Origin: Streptosporangiaceae bacterium
Lineage (GTDB): Bacteria; Actinomycetota; Actinomycetes; Streptosporangiales; Streptosporangiaceae
NCBI GenBank assembly: GCA_030045215.1
Contig: JASIBJ010000737.1
Coordinates: 1-16,014 of the forward strand
Direction of reading: 5' to 3'
Length of the DNA stretch: 16,014 nucleotides
In this document: positions 1 to 9,490 of the stretch, piece by piece
Position numbering within the stretch: position 1 is the stretch's first letter
Layout: the number at the start of each line of letters is the position of its first letter
The notes under the pieces: model-generated
Databases searched by the model: none
What the model was told of the DNA's origin: nothing
Seen by the model: the letters and a program-made list of their open reading frames with translations, nothing else
Program-made: the position numbers and the translations under genes

Positions 1-1868
<1,868 letters not shown>

Positions 1869-2031
1869 TGGCTCTTTCCTGCCGCGGAGGCCCGCCGGCC
1901 AGCGTGTTCACCATGATATCGGGCCCGGCTGACGGTCTGCATGGCCTGCCGGGCCGGGCTTACCGGCCTGCCTTGGCCGACGGTCCCGGTTGGCCGGCCT
2001 GGCCCGCGGCCTTTGCCAGCGCCTTCCAAGC

Positions 2032-2376
2032 TCAGCCCGGCGGCCAGGTCATCTGCCGGCCGCCCAGCACATGTGCGTGCACGTGCCCGACAGTCTGCCC
2101 GCCCTCGGGCCCGGTGTTGAAGACGATCCGGTGGCCGTCCGAGATGCCGAGCGTGTGCGCGACCTCCGTCGCGTGCGCGAGTACCTCCCGCAGCAGGTCT
2201 TCCTCCGGAGAGTCGACCAACTCGGCCAGGTTGGCGTGGTGTGCGCGCGGGACCACCAGGACATGGATCGGTGCTTGCGGGTTGATGTCAGCGAACGCGA
2301 CCGTCCGCGGGGTCTGCGATACAACCGTCGCCGGCGCGTCGCCGGCGATTATTCCGCAGAATAGGCAGTCAGACAC
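2032..2376 (-). CDS. HIT-family nucleotide hydrolase/transferase (HINT-like)
   Basis: This is a 114-residue cytoplasmic histidine-triad protein, a normal length for the HINT/Hit branch, whose members hydrolyse nucleoside phosphoramidates or related nucleotides. The start DCLFC (Cys4, Cys7) is the typical HINT opening and probably part of a zinc site. The catalytic triad is H98-V-H100-A-H102 followed by VLGGR, and the substrate-pocket stretch NPQAPIHVLVVP lies at about 32-43. The start is GTG at 2376, chosen because it puts the conserved opening at the N-terminus; an upstream in-frame TTG at 2469 would add 31 unconvincing residues. The ribosome site is weak. It is the first gene before phoH on the same strand and diverges from the sigma factor gene. 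The physiological substrate is not predictable. Confidence 0.93.
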   Translation of the reverse strand: MSDCLFCGIIAGDAPATVVSQTPRTVAFADINPQAPIHVLVVPRAHHANLAELVDSPEEDLLREVLAHATEVAHTLGISDGHRIVFNTGPEGGQTVGHVHAHVLGGRQMTWPPG

Positions 2377-2607
2377 GGGGAAGATCTTAACGTGTGGCGG
2401 GTCAGGACGGCCGCCGACATATATGGTTGCACTACTGCGAACCCACGGTGCACCACCCCTCTGGTGCAACGGCCCCGCCAGTTCGTTGGCTTTTCCGTTC
2501 GCCCCAGGGTGCGTCAGCGGGTGCGCCGAAGGAATTCAGTTCCGTGGGGGGAAGTGCAACAACGTGAGCCTGGTCGACGTGTCAACGGCACATCTCGAAG
2601 ACCCGTG
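2377..2607. promoter_or_regulatory. Divergent control region between the HIT and sigma-factor genes
   Basis: This 231-base spacer separates two diverging genes, so it must hold promoters for both. It contains the palindrome CATATATG at 2418-2425, which could provide a -10-like TATATG on either strand; no convincing -35 is present on either side. It also holds the inverted repeat listed separately and GGAATTCAGTTCC at 2531-2543, an imperfect dyad with a GGAAT that resembles the -35 of some ECF promoters. I could not find a matching ECF -10 at the right distance. Specific boxes are tentative. Confidence 0.4.
2426..2470. repeat. Inverted repeat GTTGCAC / GTGCAAC around palindrome GGTGCACC
   Basis: GTTGCAC at 2426-2432 is the exact reverse complement of GTGCAAC at 2464-2470, and the 8-base palindrome GGTGCACC sits between them at 2447-2454. 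The three copies share a GTGCA-type core, which suggests a clustered binding site for a regulator acting on the HIT or the sigma-factor promoter. The palindrome is not exactly central. No known operator was recognised. Confidence 0.45.
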
Positions 2608-3195
2608 ATGACAGCGAGTGAACCTTCGGACGTGGCTGCGCGTCCAATTCACGTGACCGAAACCCTAGTGGCGGATGTCGCCCTGGGTTCAATTCCGGCC
2701 GACCTGGAAGCCGACCGGGCGGTGACGGAGCTGTACACCACGCACTACCGCTCGCTGGTGCGGCTCGCGGCGCTGCTAGTACGCGATACCGGAACCGCGG
2801 AGGAAGTGGTGCAGGACTCATTCGTTGCGATGCATGGCGGCTGGCGTCGCCTGCGGGACAGCGAGAAGGCCCTGTCCTACTTGCGGCAGTCGGTCGTGAA
2901 TAGATCACGCTCCGTGCTGAGGCATCGTGTCGTCGTTGACCGGAATGCACCCAAGCCTGCGCCGGACATGCCGAGCGCAGAGCACGGAGCGATAGCCTTG
3001 CTTGAGCGATCCGCAGTCATCGCCGCGTTGCGCACGCTGCCCGCCCGGCAGCGGGAGGCGCTGGTGTTGCGGTTCTACGCGGACATGTCCGAGGCGCAGA
3101 TCGCGGACGCGATGCAAATCAGCAAGGGCGCAGTGAAGAGTCACACGGCCAGGGCAATGGCGACCCTGAGAACTCTGCTGGAGCGTGACGCATGA
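2608..3195 (+). CDS. SigE-family ECF RNA polymerase sigma factor
   Basis: This 195-residue protein is an alternative sigma factor of the actinobacterial SigE family, directing RNA polymerase to a small set of promoters. Region 2 runs from about 39 to 108 (ELYTTHYRSLVRLAALL, then AEEVVQDSFVAMHGGW and the -10-binding helix KALSYLRQSVVNRSRS). Region 4 runs from about 134 to 192, with LPARQREALVLRFYADMSE and the helix-turn-helix SEAQIADAMQISKGAVKSHT that reads the -35 element. The start is ATG 2608 or the GTG just before it at 2605; an open frame continues to 2392 but that extension has no sigma-like sequence. Its stop overlaps the start of the next gene by ATGA, so the two are translationally coupled, as is common for a sigma factor and its membrane regulator. 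The signal it answers is unknown. Confidence 0.92.
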   Translation: MTASEPSDVAARPIHVTETLVADVALGSIPADLEADRAVTELYTTHYRSLVRLAALLVRDTGTAEEVVQDSFVAMHGGWRRLRDSEKALSYLRQSVVNRSRSVLRHRVVVDRNAPKPAPDMPSAEHGAIALLERSAVIAALRTLPARQREALVLRFYADMSEAQIADAMQISKGAVKSHTARAMATLRTLLERDA

Positions 3196-4181
3196 GCCAC
3201 GCCCGGCCAGACGACGAGGCGGTGCTCCGTAGCATCCTGCACGCGGCTGCTGACCAGGTCGAGCCGCGCGCCGATGGGTTTGAACGGATCCAGAACCGCC
3301 TCGCTCGTCCGCGTCCGGTGGCAGTGGCCTGGGCCATGATTACCTGGACCCAGCTATCCATGCGCCTATCGAGTGGCCTGCAGTACTTCGCCGAGCGGGC
3401 CGTGGCCGAGTACCGCATCGCCACCGAGCGGTTCATGCCAGCGGCCGCCGCCAGCCACAGCGACCGGCTGCACCTGCGGTGGCTGCGGCCGCTCGCCGCG
3501 ATGGGCACCGCCGTCCTCATCATCGGGGCAGTCGTCTACATGGCACTCGGCGTATCGCAGGTCATCTCGCCGCTCAGCTCGGACACCGGCTCGGGGCATC
3601 CCGGCGGGCACAACCAGGGGGGCAACTCCGGAGTCGGGCCAGGGAGCGCCCAGAGCCAGTCAGGGTCCGCGCAGGGATCGGCATCCTCATCGCCTGGCTC
3701 GCGCAACAGCCCGAACTGCGGAACGCAGGGGGCCAAGCCGAACTCGTCTCCGTCGACCATCTTGCCGCCGCCGACCTCGACGCCGCCGAGCACTAGCCCG
3801 ACGCCGACTCCGACCACGACGACCACGCCGACGCCGACGCCGACTCCGACTCCGACGCCCAGCTCGACGTCGACCCAGACGACGTCAGATGACCCGGGCA
3901 CGGGCACAAGCAGCAGTCCGTCTACCAGCTCGGCCGGCAGCGCGGCGAGCCAGACGCGGGCAAGCGACGCCAGGACGGCCAGGACCGGCAGCCCGTCCTC
4001 CGCTAGCACGCTCTCGGTGGAGGAGCCGCACAGCGCATCGACCGCCGACCCGAGCGCCTCACCGTCCTGCTCGACGCAGAATGCGGGGAGGTCGGGCAAG
4101 CGGACAATTACTCCGGACGCGGCCGGGCCGGCGGCGGCGCCCGTCCTGACGGCAGATTCGGCCAAGGGCAAGCTCGGCTAG
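3192..4181 (+). CDS. One-pass membrane protein with Pro/Thr/Ser-rich outer domain, possible anti-sigma or sigma partner
   Basis: This 329-residue protein has no family I recognise. Residues 1-98 are a charged, partly helical cytoplasmic region (a conserved-looking DDEAVLRSILHAAADQVEP opening). One membrane helix lies at about 101-121 (LAAMGTAVLIIGAVVYMALG), and the remaining 200 residues are low-complexity Gly/Ser/Gln, then Pro-Thr repeats (195-225), then Ser/Thr/Ala-rich sequence, a composition typical of cell-wall-spanning segments. Two cysteines (176 and 293) lie in the outer part. The ATG overlaps the sigma-factor stop by 4 bases. By position and topology it could control the sigma factor from the membrane, but no zinc-binding HxxxCxxC anti-sigma motif is visible, so that role is inference. 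It ends convergent with rsmE, 99 bases away. Confidence 0.8.
   Translation: MSHARPDDEAVLRSILHAAADQVEPRADGFERIQNRLARPRPVAVAWAMITWTQLSMRLSSGLQYFAERAVAEYRIATERFMPAAAASHSDRLHLRWLRPLAAMGTAVLIIGAVVYMALGVSQVISPLSSDTGSGHPGGHNQGGNSGVGPGSAQSQSGSAQGSASSSPGSRNSPNCGTQGAKPNSSPSTILPPPTSTPPSTSPTPTPTTTTTPTPTPTPTPTPSSTSTQTTSDDPGTGTSSSPSTSSAGSAASQTRASDARTARTGSPSSASTLSVEEPHSASTADPSASPSCSTQNAGRSGKRTITPDAAGPAAAPVLTADSAKGKLG
3774..3866 (+). repeat. Pro-Thr coding repeat
   Basis: A stretch of near-identical CCGACG / CCGACT / ACCACG hexamers encodes alternating Pro-Thr in the outer domain of the membrane protein (residues about 195-225). The unit is short and imperfect, so it is likely to change length between strains. 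It gives the opposite strand a false open frame rich in Gly-Val. Confidence 0.85.
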
Positions 4182-4280
4182 GCCGCGGTCAGCAGCGGCG
4201 GGATGCGGCAGAGCCAGCGCTAAACACGATCGGCAACCCGCCAGCAGCACGCGGAAGCGGACGCCGCCGGGCGAAGGTCA

Positions 4281-4994
4281 CTACCAGCGCGCAGTCCGGC
4301 TGAGCAGGATCCCGGCTGCTACCACCCCGGCCGACGAAGCACGCAGGACGGTCGGGCCCAGCCGCGCGCCCACCGCTCCGGCCGCCGCCAGGTCATGCTG
4401 CTCGGTCGCCGAGATGCCCCCCTCAGGGCCGATGACAAGCACGATCTCGCCCGCGGCCGGCAGATCAAGATCGGCGAGTCGCGTCGGCGCGTCCGGCTCG
4501 AGGACGACCGCCAGCGCGGCGGAACGCATCCGCTGGGCCACGGCCGGCGTGCTGGCTTGAGCGGTCACTTCCGGCAGCCAGGCCCGCCTGGATTGCTTGG
4601 CCGCCTGCAGAGCGGCCGAGCGCCAGCGCCCAAGCGCCTTTTCTGCCCGATCCCCTCGCCACTGGGCCACGCACCGCTCGGCCGCCCATGGCACGACCAC
4701 GTCCGCGCCGACCTCGGTCAGCAGTTCCACCGCCAGCTCGCCGCGATCGCCCTTAGGGATCGCCTGGACCACCGCGATGGACGGGTCCGGCCTCGGTTCG
4801 GATTGCCGGCTGAGCACCGTCAGCTCAAGCTCGCCGGGTCCGGCGGCGGTGACCACGCAGCGCGCCACCGTGCCTGCGCCATCGGTGAGGTAGGCGTGCT
4901 CACCGCGCGCGAGCCGACGCACGGTGGCGGCGTGGCGACCTTCCTGGCCGCGCAGGACTACCCGCTCACCCCGCAGGGCCTCGGCGTCGGCCAT
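4281..4994 (-). CDS. rsmE: 16S rRNA (uracil1498-N3)-methyltransferase
   Basis: RsmE uses S-adenosylmethionine to methylate U1498 of 16S rRNA in the 30S subunit. The 237 residues show an N-terminal PUA-like region (GQEGRHAATVRRLARGE at about 16-32), the AIPKGDRGE segment at 78-86, QSRR at 134-137, and the SPOUT-class trefoil-knot motif VLVIGPEGGISATE at about 185-198, with LGPTVLRASSAG closing the knot. The ATG at 4994 has no ribosome site. Upstream in frame the codons give LKPPFF, which matches the PxFF opening usual in this family, and a CTG at 5012 is preceded by GGGGG at good spacing, so the true start may be that CTG. It follows dnaJ by 24-42 bases and is probably co-transcribed with hrcA-dnaJ. 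Confidence 0.93.
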   Translation of the reverse strand: MADAEALRGERVVLRGQEGRHAATVRRLARGEHAYLTDGAGTVARCVVTAAGPGELELTVLSRQSEPRPDPSIAVVQAIPKGDRGELAVELLTEVGADVVVPWAAERCVAQWRGDRAEKALGRWRSAALQAAKQSRRAWLPEVTAQASTPAVAQRMRSAALAVVLEPDAPTRLADLDLPAAGEIVLVIGPEGGISATEQHDLAAAGAVGARLGPTVLRASSAGVVAAGILLSRTARW

Positions 4995-5036
4995 GAAGAA
5001 CGGCGGTTTCAGCCCGGCCCCCGGACAGCGCGGCCG

Positions 5037-6170
5037 TCAGCGACCGTTGAAGGCATCACGCAAGCGGGAGAAGAACCCCTGCTGGCCCGGCGCAAACTTG
5101 CCCGGCGGTGACTCCTCGCCCCTCAGCTTCGCCAGCTGCCGGAGCAACTCTTCCTGCTCGGGCTCCAGCTTGATCGGCGTCTCGACCGTGACGTGAACGA
5201 CCAGATCGCCGCGCCCCGAGCTGTTCAGCCGGGCCGTGCCCTGGCCGTAGAGCGAGATCGCCTGGCCCGACTGGGTGCCCGGCCTGATGTCCAGCTCGGC
5301 CGGCCCGTCCAGGGTCTCAACCTGGAGCGTTGCTCCAAGTGCGGCCGCCACCATCGGGATGGTCACCGTGCAGTGCAGGTCGTCGCCCTGCCGCTCAAAT
5401 ATCGCGTGCGCCCGCTGGACGATCTCCAGGAAGAGGTCGCCGGGCGGCCCGCCGCCAGGTCCGACCTCGCCCTCGCCGGCCAGCTGGATATGGGTGCCAT
5501 CCTCGACGCCGGCCGGGATCCGCACCTTGATGGTGCGCCGTGTCCTGACCCGGCCGTCCGCATCACATTCGGGGCAAGGCTTGCGGATCACGGTCCCGAA
5601 GCCGCCGCAGCCCGGGCATGGCCGCGAGGTCATCATCTGCCCGATGAACGACCTGGTCACCTGGCTGATCTCGCCGCGCCCGTTGCATACATCGCAGGTA
5701 ACGGGGTGCGTCCCCGGTGCGGTCCCCTCACCGGAGCACGTGGGACAGACCACGGCCGTGTCGACGACCAGGTCGCGGGTCGTACCGAAAGCGCACTCGG
5801 ACAGGTCAAGGTCAACCCGGATCGTGGCGTTGCGGCCGCGCCGCGCCCGGCTGCGGGGACCGCGCTGGGCGGCTCCACCGCCGAAAAACGCGTCCATGAG
5901 GTCGCTGAACGGGAAGCCCGCCCCGAAGCCGCCAGCCCCCGGAGCACCGGCCCGGGCGAACGGATCGGCTCCCAGGTCATACATCTGGCGCTTCTCCGGG
6001 TCGGAGAGCACCTCGTAGGCCTGGGTTACTTCCTTGAAGCGCTCCTGCAATGCCGGATCGGGGTTGACGTCCGGGTGCAGTTCGCGCGCGAGCCGCCGGT
6101 AGGCCTTCTTGATCTCATCAGCGTCCGCATCACGGCGTACGCCGAGAATCCCGTAGTAGTCGTTTGCCAC
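5037..6170 (-). CDS. dnaJ: Molecular chaperone DnaJ (Hsp40)
   Basis: DnaJ delivers unfolded proteins to DnaK and stimulates its ATPase. The 377 residues contain the J domain (1-67) with the essential HPD at 32-34, a short Gly/Phe linker (about 75-101), a zinc domain with four CxxC repeats (Cys142/145, 159/162, 185/188, 199/202) and the C-terminal client-binding domains. The fourth zinc repeat reads CPECDADG, with Ala in place of the middle Gly. The start is taken as GTG 6170, because AGGGA lies five bases upstream and the protein then begins MANDYY; an ATG six bases further out has no room for a ribosome site. It lies 8 bases after hrcA, so it is under the CIRCE operator. Being linked to hrcA rather than dnaK-grpE, it corresponds to the second actinobacterial DnaJ type. 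Confidence 0.96.
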   Translation of the reverse strand: MANDYYGILGVRRDADADEIKKAYRRLARELHPDVNPDPALQERFKEVTQAYEVLSDPEKRQMYDLGADPFARAGAPGAGGFGAGFPFSDLMDAFFGGGAAQRGPRSRARRGRNATIRVDLDLSECAFGTTRDLVVDTAVVCPTCSGEGTAPGTHPVTCDVCNGRGEISQVTRSFIGQMMTSRPCPGCGGFGTVIRKPCPECDADGRVRTRRTIKVRIPAGVEDGTHIQLAGEGEVGPGGGPPGDLFLEIVQRAHAIFERQGDDLHCTVTIPMVAAALGATLQVETLDGPAELDIRPGTQSGQAISLYGQGTARLNSSGRGDLVVHVTVETPIKLEPEQEELLRQLAKLRGEESPPGKFAPGQQGFFSRLRDAFNGR

Positions 6171-6178
6171 GGGCATCC

Positions 6179-7192
6179 CTAGGACTCCGCCAGGATCTGA
6201 CCCACATAGCGTGCCACCGCGCGCACCGCTCCCATCGCCGTCGGGTAGTCCATCCTCGTAGGCCCGAGGACGCCGAGCCTCGCCAGTACCTGCTCGCCGG
6301 CCCCGTAGCCGGTCGTCACCATGGATGTGCTCCGCAACCCGTGCACTTCGTTCTCGGAGCCGATGCGCACGGTAACCGCGGCTTGATCACCCGATTCACC
6401 GAGCAGGCGCATCAGGACTACTTGTTCCTCCAACGCCTCCAGCACCTCGTGCAATCCCCGGGAGAAGTCTGCCGCAGTGAGATTTGCGGCACCTCCCACT
6501 ACGACCCTTTCGTCGTGCCGTTCGACCAGCGTCTCAACGAGCACCGAGAACACGGCAGCCGCATTCGGCCGCTCGGCCGGACTCACCCGCTCCGGCAGGT
6601 CGGCCACCACCGAGGCCACGTCGGCCAGCTTGCGCCCGTCGAGGCAGGCATTCAGCACCGCCCGGAGCTGGGTGATCGCGTCGTCGCCGATCGGGCCCGG
6701 CAGCTCCACCGTCCGCTGCTCCACCCGACCGGTGTCGGTAATGAGCACTAGCAGCACGCGGCGATCGCCCAGCGGCACGATCTCGACATGCCGCACCGCC
6801 GACCGGGTGAGCGACGGGTACTGCACCACGGCCACTTGCCTGGTGAGCTGGGCCAGCAGCCGGACCGTGCGCATGACCACGTCGTCAAGGTCGTACGCGC
6901 CGGCCAGGAACGTCTCGATGGCCCGGCGCTCGGCCGGCGAGAACGGCTTCACCCCGGAGAGCCGGTCGACGAACAGGCGGTAGCCCAGGTCGGTGGGGAC
7001 CCGCCCGGCGCTCGTGTGTGGCTGGACGATATAGCCCTGCTCCTCCAGCACCGCCATATCGTTGCGGATCGTTGCGGGAGATACGTCGAGATTATGACGA
7101 TCTACGAGAGATTTGGAACCGACCGGTTCATTTGTCGAGACATAGTCCTCCACGATCGCGCGCAGGACTGCCAGCTTCCTGTCGTCAAGCAC
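6179..7192 (-). CDS. hrcA: Heat-shock repressor HrcA
   Basis: HrcA binds CIRCE operators and represses chaperone genes until heat shock. The 337 residues carry an N-terminal winged helix ([13 protein letters not shown], then [18 protein letters not shown] and [14 protein letters not shown], about 7-72), followed by the GAF-like core and dimerisation region. The start is GTG 7192, preceded by GGAGG with 7-base spacing; an in-frame TTG at 7231 lies inside the CIRCE element and is unlikely to be used. Upstream is its own CIRCE operator, so it should autoregulate. Codons for residues about 18-42 are unusually A/T-ending (ACA, AAT, GAA, GGT, AAA, TCT, GTA, GAT, CGT, CAT among them), unlike the rest of the gene. 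Confidence 0.96.
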   Translation of the reverse strand: MLDDRKLAVLRAIVEDYVSTNEPVGSKSLVDRHNLDVSPATIRNDMAVLEEQGYIVQPHTSAGRVPTDLGYRLFVDRLSGVKPFSPAERRAIETFLAGAYDLDDVVMRTVRLLAQLTRQVAVVQYPSLTRSAVRHVEIVPLGDRRVLLVLITDTGRVEQRTVELPGPIGDDAITQLRAVLNACLDGRKLADVASVVADLPERVSPAERPNAAAVFSVLVETLVERHDERVVVGGAANLTAADFSRGLHEVLEALEEQVVLMRLLGESGDQAAVTVRIGSENEVHGLRSTSMVTTGYGAGEQVLARLGVLGPTRMDYPTAMGAVRAVARYVGQILAES

Positions 7193-7204
7193 GCGGTCAC
7201 CTCC

Positions 7205-7231
7205 CTGGCACTCCCCCACCCTGAGTGCCAA
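7205..7231 (-). promoter_or_regulatory. CIRCE operator for hrcA-dnaJ
   Basis: On the minus strand TTGGCACTC and GAGTGCCAG flank exactly nine bases, matching the CIRCE consensus TTAGCACTC-N9-GAGTGCTAA. The A-to-G change in the left half and T-to-C in the right half are compensatory, so the dyad is kept in GC-richer form. It lies immediately before the GGAGG ribosome site of hrcA. A TACACT at 7231-7236 touching its upstream edge could be the -10 box, though no good -35 was found. HrcA bound here would block the hrcA-dnaJ-rsmE transcript. Confidence 0.93.
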
Positions 7232-7326
7232 GTGTATGGCGGAAATCCGCCCCAGGCACAGACCGTGCCGATCCGCTGGTCAGTGACTTCTCCGCGGCTT
7301 GCGCCGACCGATGCCCGGCCGCCGGC

Positions 7327-8547
7327 TCAGCCAGTCAGGTCGCGGATGACGGCATCGGCCAGCAGGCGGCCGGACCTGGTCAGGGCCACGTGCCCGCGAT
7401 CCAGGGCCGCGCCGTCGGCCAGGCCATCGGCCACGGCCTGGCAGGCCGCCGCTCGGCCGGCCGGCGTAAGCGCGCTCACCGGACAGCCCGAGGCGAGCCT
7501 GGTCGTGAGCATGATCCGCTCCGTGGCCCGCTCCGCGTCGGTCAGGACCTCCCTAGCCTGGGCCGGGCTGCAGCCGGCGTCGATCAGCCGCGCGTAGCTG
7601 GCCGGGTGCTTGACGTTCCACCAGCGAGTGCCGCCCACGTGGGAGTGCGCACCAGGGCCGACACCCCACCAGTCCCCGCCGGTCCAGTAAAGCAAGTTGT
7701 GCCGGCACATCGAGGCCTCGCTGGCGGCCCAGTTCGAGACCTCATACCAGCGCATCCCGGCCGCGCTGAGCATGTCGTCGGCGATGAGGTACCGGTCGGC
7801 CAGGACGTCGTCATCCGGGGCGGGCAGTTCGCCGCGGCGGATCCTGGCGGCCAGCCGGGTGCCGTCCTCGACGATCAGCGAGTACGCGGAGATGTGGTCA
7901 GGCCCCGCCTCGATGGCCCGTCGCAGCGACAACTCCCAGTCAGGGTCGCTCTCGCCGGGCGTGCCGTAAATCAGGTCGAGGCTGACCTGCCCGAATCCGG
8001 CCTTCCTGGCCCAGCCAACGCACTGCTCGGGCCGACCGGGCTGGTGCACCCGGTCCAGCACCGTGAGCACGTGCGGGACCGCGCTCTGCATGCCGAGCGA
8101 GATCCGGGTAAACCCAGCCTGCCGCAACTGCGCGAGCACCGACTGGTCGACCGTCTCGGGATTGGCCTCGGCCGTGACCTCGGCGCCGGCGGCCAGACCG
8201 AGCTCGCCGTCGATTGCGCTCAGGATCGCGGCGAGGTCGGCCGGAGGCAGCAGCGTGGGAGTGCCGCCGCCGAAGAACACCGTTCGCACGGGGCCGCCCC
8301 GGCCGGCCAGCGCCCGCCCGGCCAGCCGGATTTCCTCGATGGCCAGCGCCGGGTACGCCTGCCGGGATGCCCCAGAGCCGAGCTCCGCCGCCGTGTAGGT
8401 ATTGAAGTCGCAATAGCCGCACCTGGTCAGGCAGAACGGCACGTGCACGTAGATGCCAAGCGGGGCCGTTCCGAGGCGCTCGGCCGCGGATTCCGGCAGC
8501 GCGCCATCGGCGGGTGCCGGCTCGCCGCCGAGCGGCAGTCCCGGCAC
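7327..8547 (-). CDS. hemW: Radical-SAM haem chaperone HemW
   Basis: HemW is a 4Fe-4S radical-SAM-fold protein that binds haem and is thought to pass it to target proteins; it was long misnamed a coproporphyrinogen oxidase. The 406 residues show the cluster motif Cys39-x3-Cys43-x2-Cys46 followed by Asp-Phe. True HemN has a further Cys where Phe48 stands, which argues for HemW. FFGGGTPTLL (91-100), the SLGMQS and LIYGTPGES segments and the late CRHNLLYW block also fit. The start is GTG 8547, with GGAGG ten bases upstream. The gene lies 25 bases after the MOSC gene on the same strand, and its stop is 134 bases before hrcA. The usual neighbour lepA is next upstream beyond the MOSC gene. Confidence 0.94.
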   Translation of the reverse strand: MPGLPLGGEPAPADGALPESAAERLGTAPLGIYVHVPFCLTRCGYCDFNTYTAAELGSGASRQAYPALAIEEIRLAGRALAGRGGPVRTVFFGGGTPTLLPPADLAAILSAIDGELGLAAGAEVTAEANPETVDQSVLAQLRQAGFTRISLGMQSAVPHVLTVLDRVHQPGRPEQCVGWARKAGFGQVSLDLIYGTPGESDPDWELSLRRAIEAGPDHISAYSLIVEDGTRLAARIRRGELPAPDDDVLADRYLIADDMLSAAGMRWYEVSNWAASEASMCRHNLLYWTGGDWWGVGPGAHSHVGGTRWWNVKHPASYARLIDAGCSPAQAREVLTDAERATERIMLTTRLASGCPVSALTPAGRAAACQAVADGLADGAALDRGHVALTRSGRLLADAVIRDLTG

Positions 8548-8572
8548 GATCAGCTCACCTCCAGCCGGGCTG

Positions 8573-9211
8573 TCACGCCCTGCTCAGCACGGCGGCGCCG
8601 ATCTTGTCCCACTTGTCGCCTCGACCCTCCACCTCGAGCAGCCTGCGCATGATCTCGCGGTCGCCGTAGTAGGCGAGCATTGACTCGGCGACGGTCACCG
8701 CGCGCTCCGGCCGGCTCAGCACGCTCAGGTCACTTCCGGCGGACACCGTGCCCTCCGTCAGCACGCGAAGGTAGGCTCCCGGTCGGCCGGCAGCGGCGAA
8801 CCGCCTGACCCAGTGCGGCTCGTCCATCCACGACTGGAACGTGACGCACGGGATCCGCGGTGCCGTGATCTGGACGACCGCGCTGCCCATTCGCCATGTC
8901 TCGCCGATGAGCGCGGCGCTGATGTCGATGCCCGAGGTGGTGATGTTCTCGCCGAAGAGCCCGTTGCGGAGCTCGCGGCCGAGCCGCTCAGTCCACCAGT
9001 CCAGGTCCTCCCTGGCGTAGGCGTAGACGGCCTGGTCGAAGCCGCCGTGGTTCTCCTTGTCGCCGTGCTCGTCCTCTTCCAGGCCGAGCGTGCGGACGCG
9101 CACCTGGCCGGCCGCCGACTGCTTGTTGATCCCGGTCCTGGCGGGCTTGCCGCCGACCATCAGATCCGACTCCCGGCCGCGATTCACGGAGCTGACCCGC
9201 GCGTTGACCAT
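8573..9211 (-). CDS. MOSC-domain protein
   Basis: MOSC domains occur in molybdenum-cofactor sulfurases and in stand-alone proteins such as YiiM, where they are thought to handle sulfur for metal cofactors or to reduce N-hydroxylated compounds. The 212 residues show the expected blocks: VGGKPARTGINKQ (about 19-31), GDKENHGGFDQAVYAY (50-65), GLFGENI (84-90) and the conserved cysteine (Cys122) in RIPCVTFQ, then GRPGAYLRV. The start is ATG 9211; a GTG three codons upstream is also possible, and neither has a strong ribosome site. It is probably transcribed with hemW. A 279-base spacer without a convincing gene separates it from lepA. The substrate is unknown. Confidence 0.88.
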   Translation of the reverse strand: MVNARVSSVNRGRESDLMVGGKPARTGINKQSAAGQVRVRTLGLEEDEHGDKENHGGFDQAVYAYAREDLDWWTERLGRELRNGLFGENITTSGIDISAALIGETWRMGSAVVQITAPRIPCVTFQSWMDEPHWVRRFAAAGRPGAYLRVLTEGTVSAGSDLSVLSRPERAVTVAESMLAYYGDREIMRRLLEVEGRGDKWDKIGAAVLSRA

Positions 9212-9490
9212 GACCTGCACGGTATCCGACGCTGGCGATGCTGGTCGAAAGCTCAGGAGGCGGGCCGGGGAGATCACGGCCTCGCCGCGCGGCGAAATGC
9301 CACCATTGGCGGTGATCGTGACACCTGAGTCCGATGGGCAATACTTTGGCCCACTACCGCACGGAGCCAGGGGGACGACATGAGCTCAGGTGGGTCGGGC
9401 GATGACGCCGGGCAAGGGCCGCCGTGTCCCGCCACCCTGCCCCCGGCGGCTAGCCACCTGCAAGGCCATCCCCGGTCGGGCGCGGGCGGG

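Noticed and set aside
2392..2607. N-terminal extension of the sigma factor by 72 residues
   Set aside because: It runs through the divergent promoter region and lacks sigma-like sequence.
3774..3866. CRISPR-like or satellite array
   Set aside because: There are no unique spacers; the repeats are six-base units inside a coding frame.
3536..4171. 211-residue minus-strand frame with Gly-Val repeats
   Set aside because: It is the complement of the Pro-Thr repeat gene; the plus-strand gene is coupled to the sigma factor and has a clear membrane helix.
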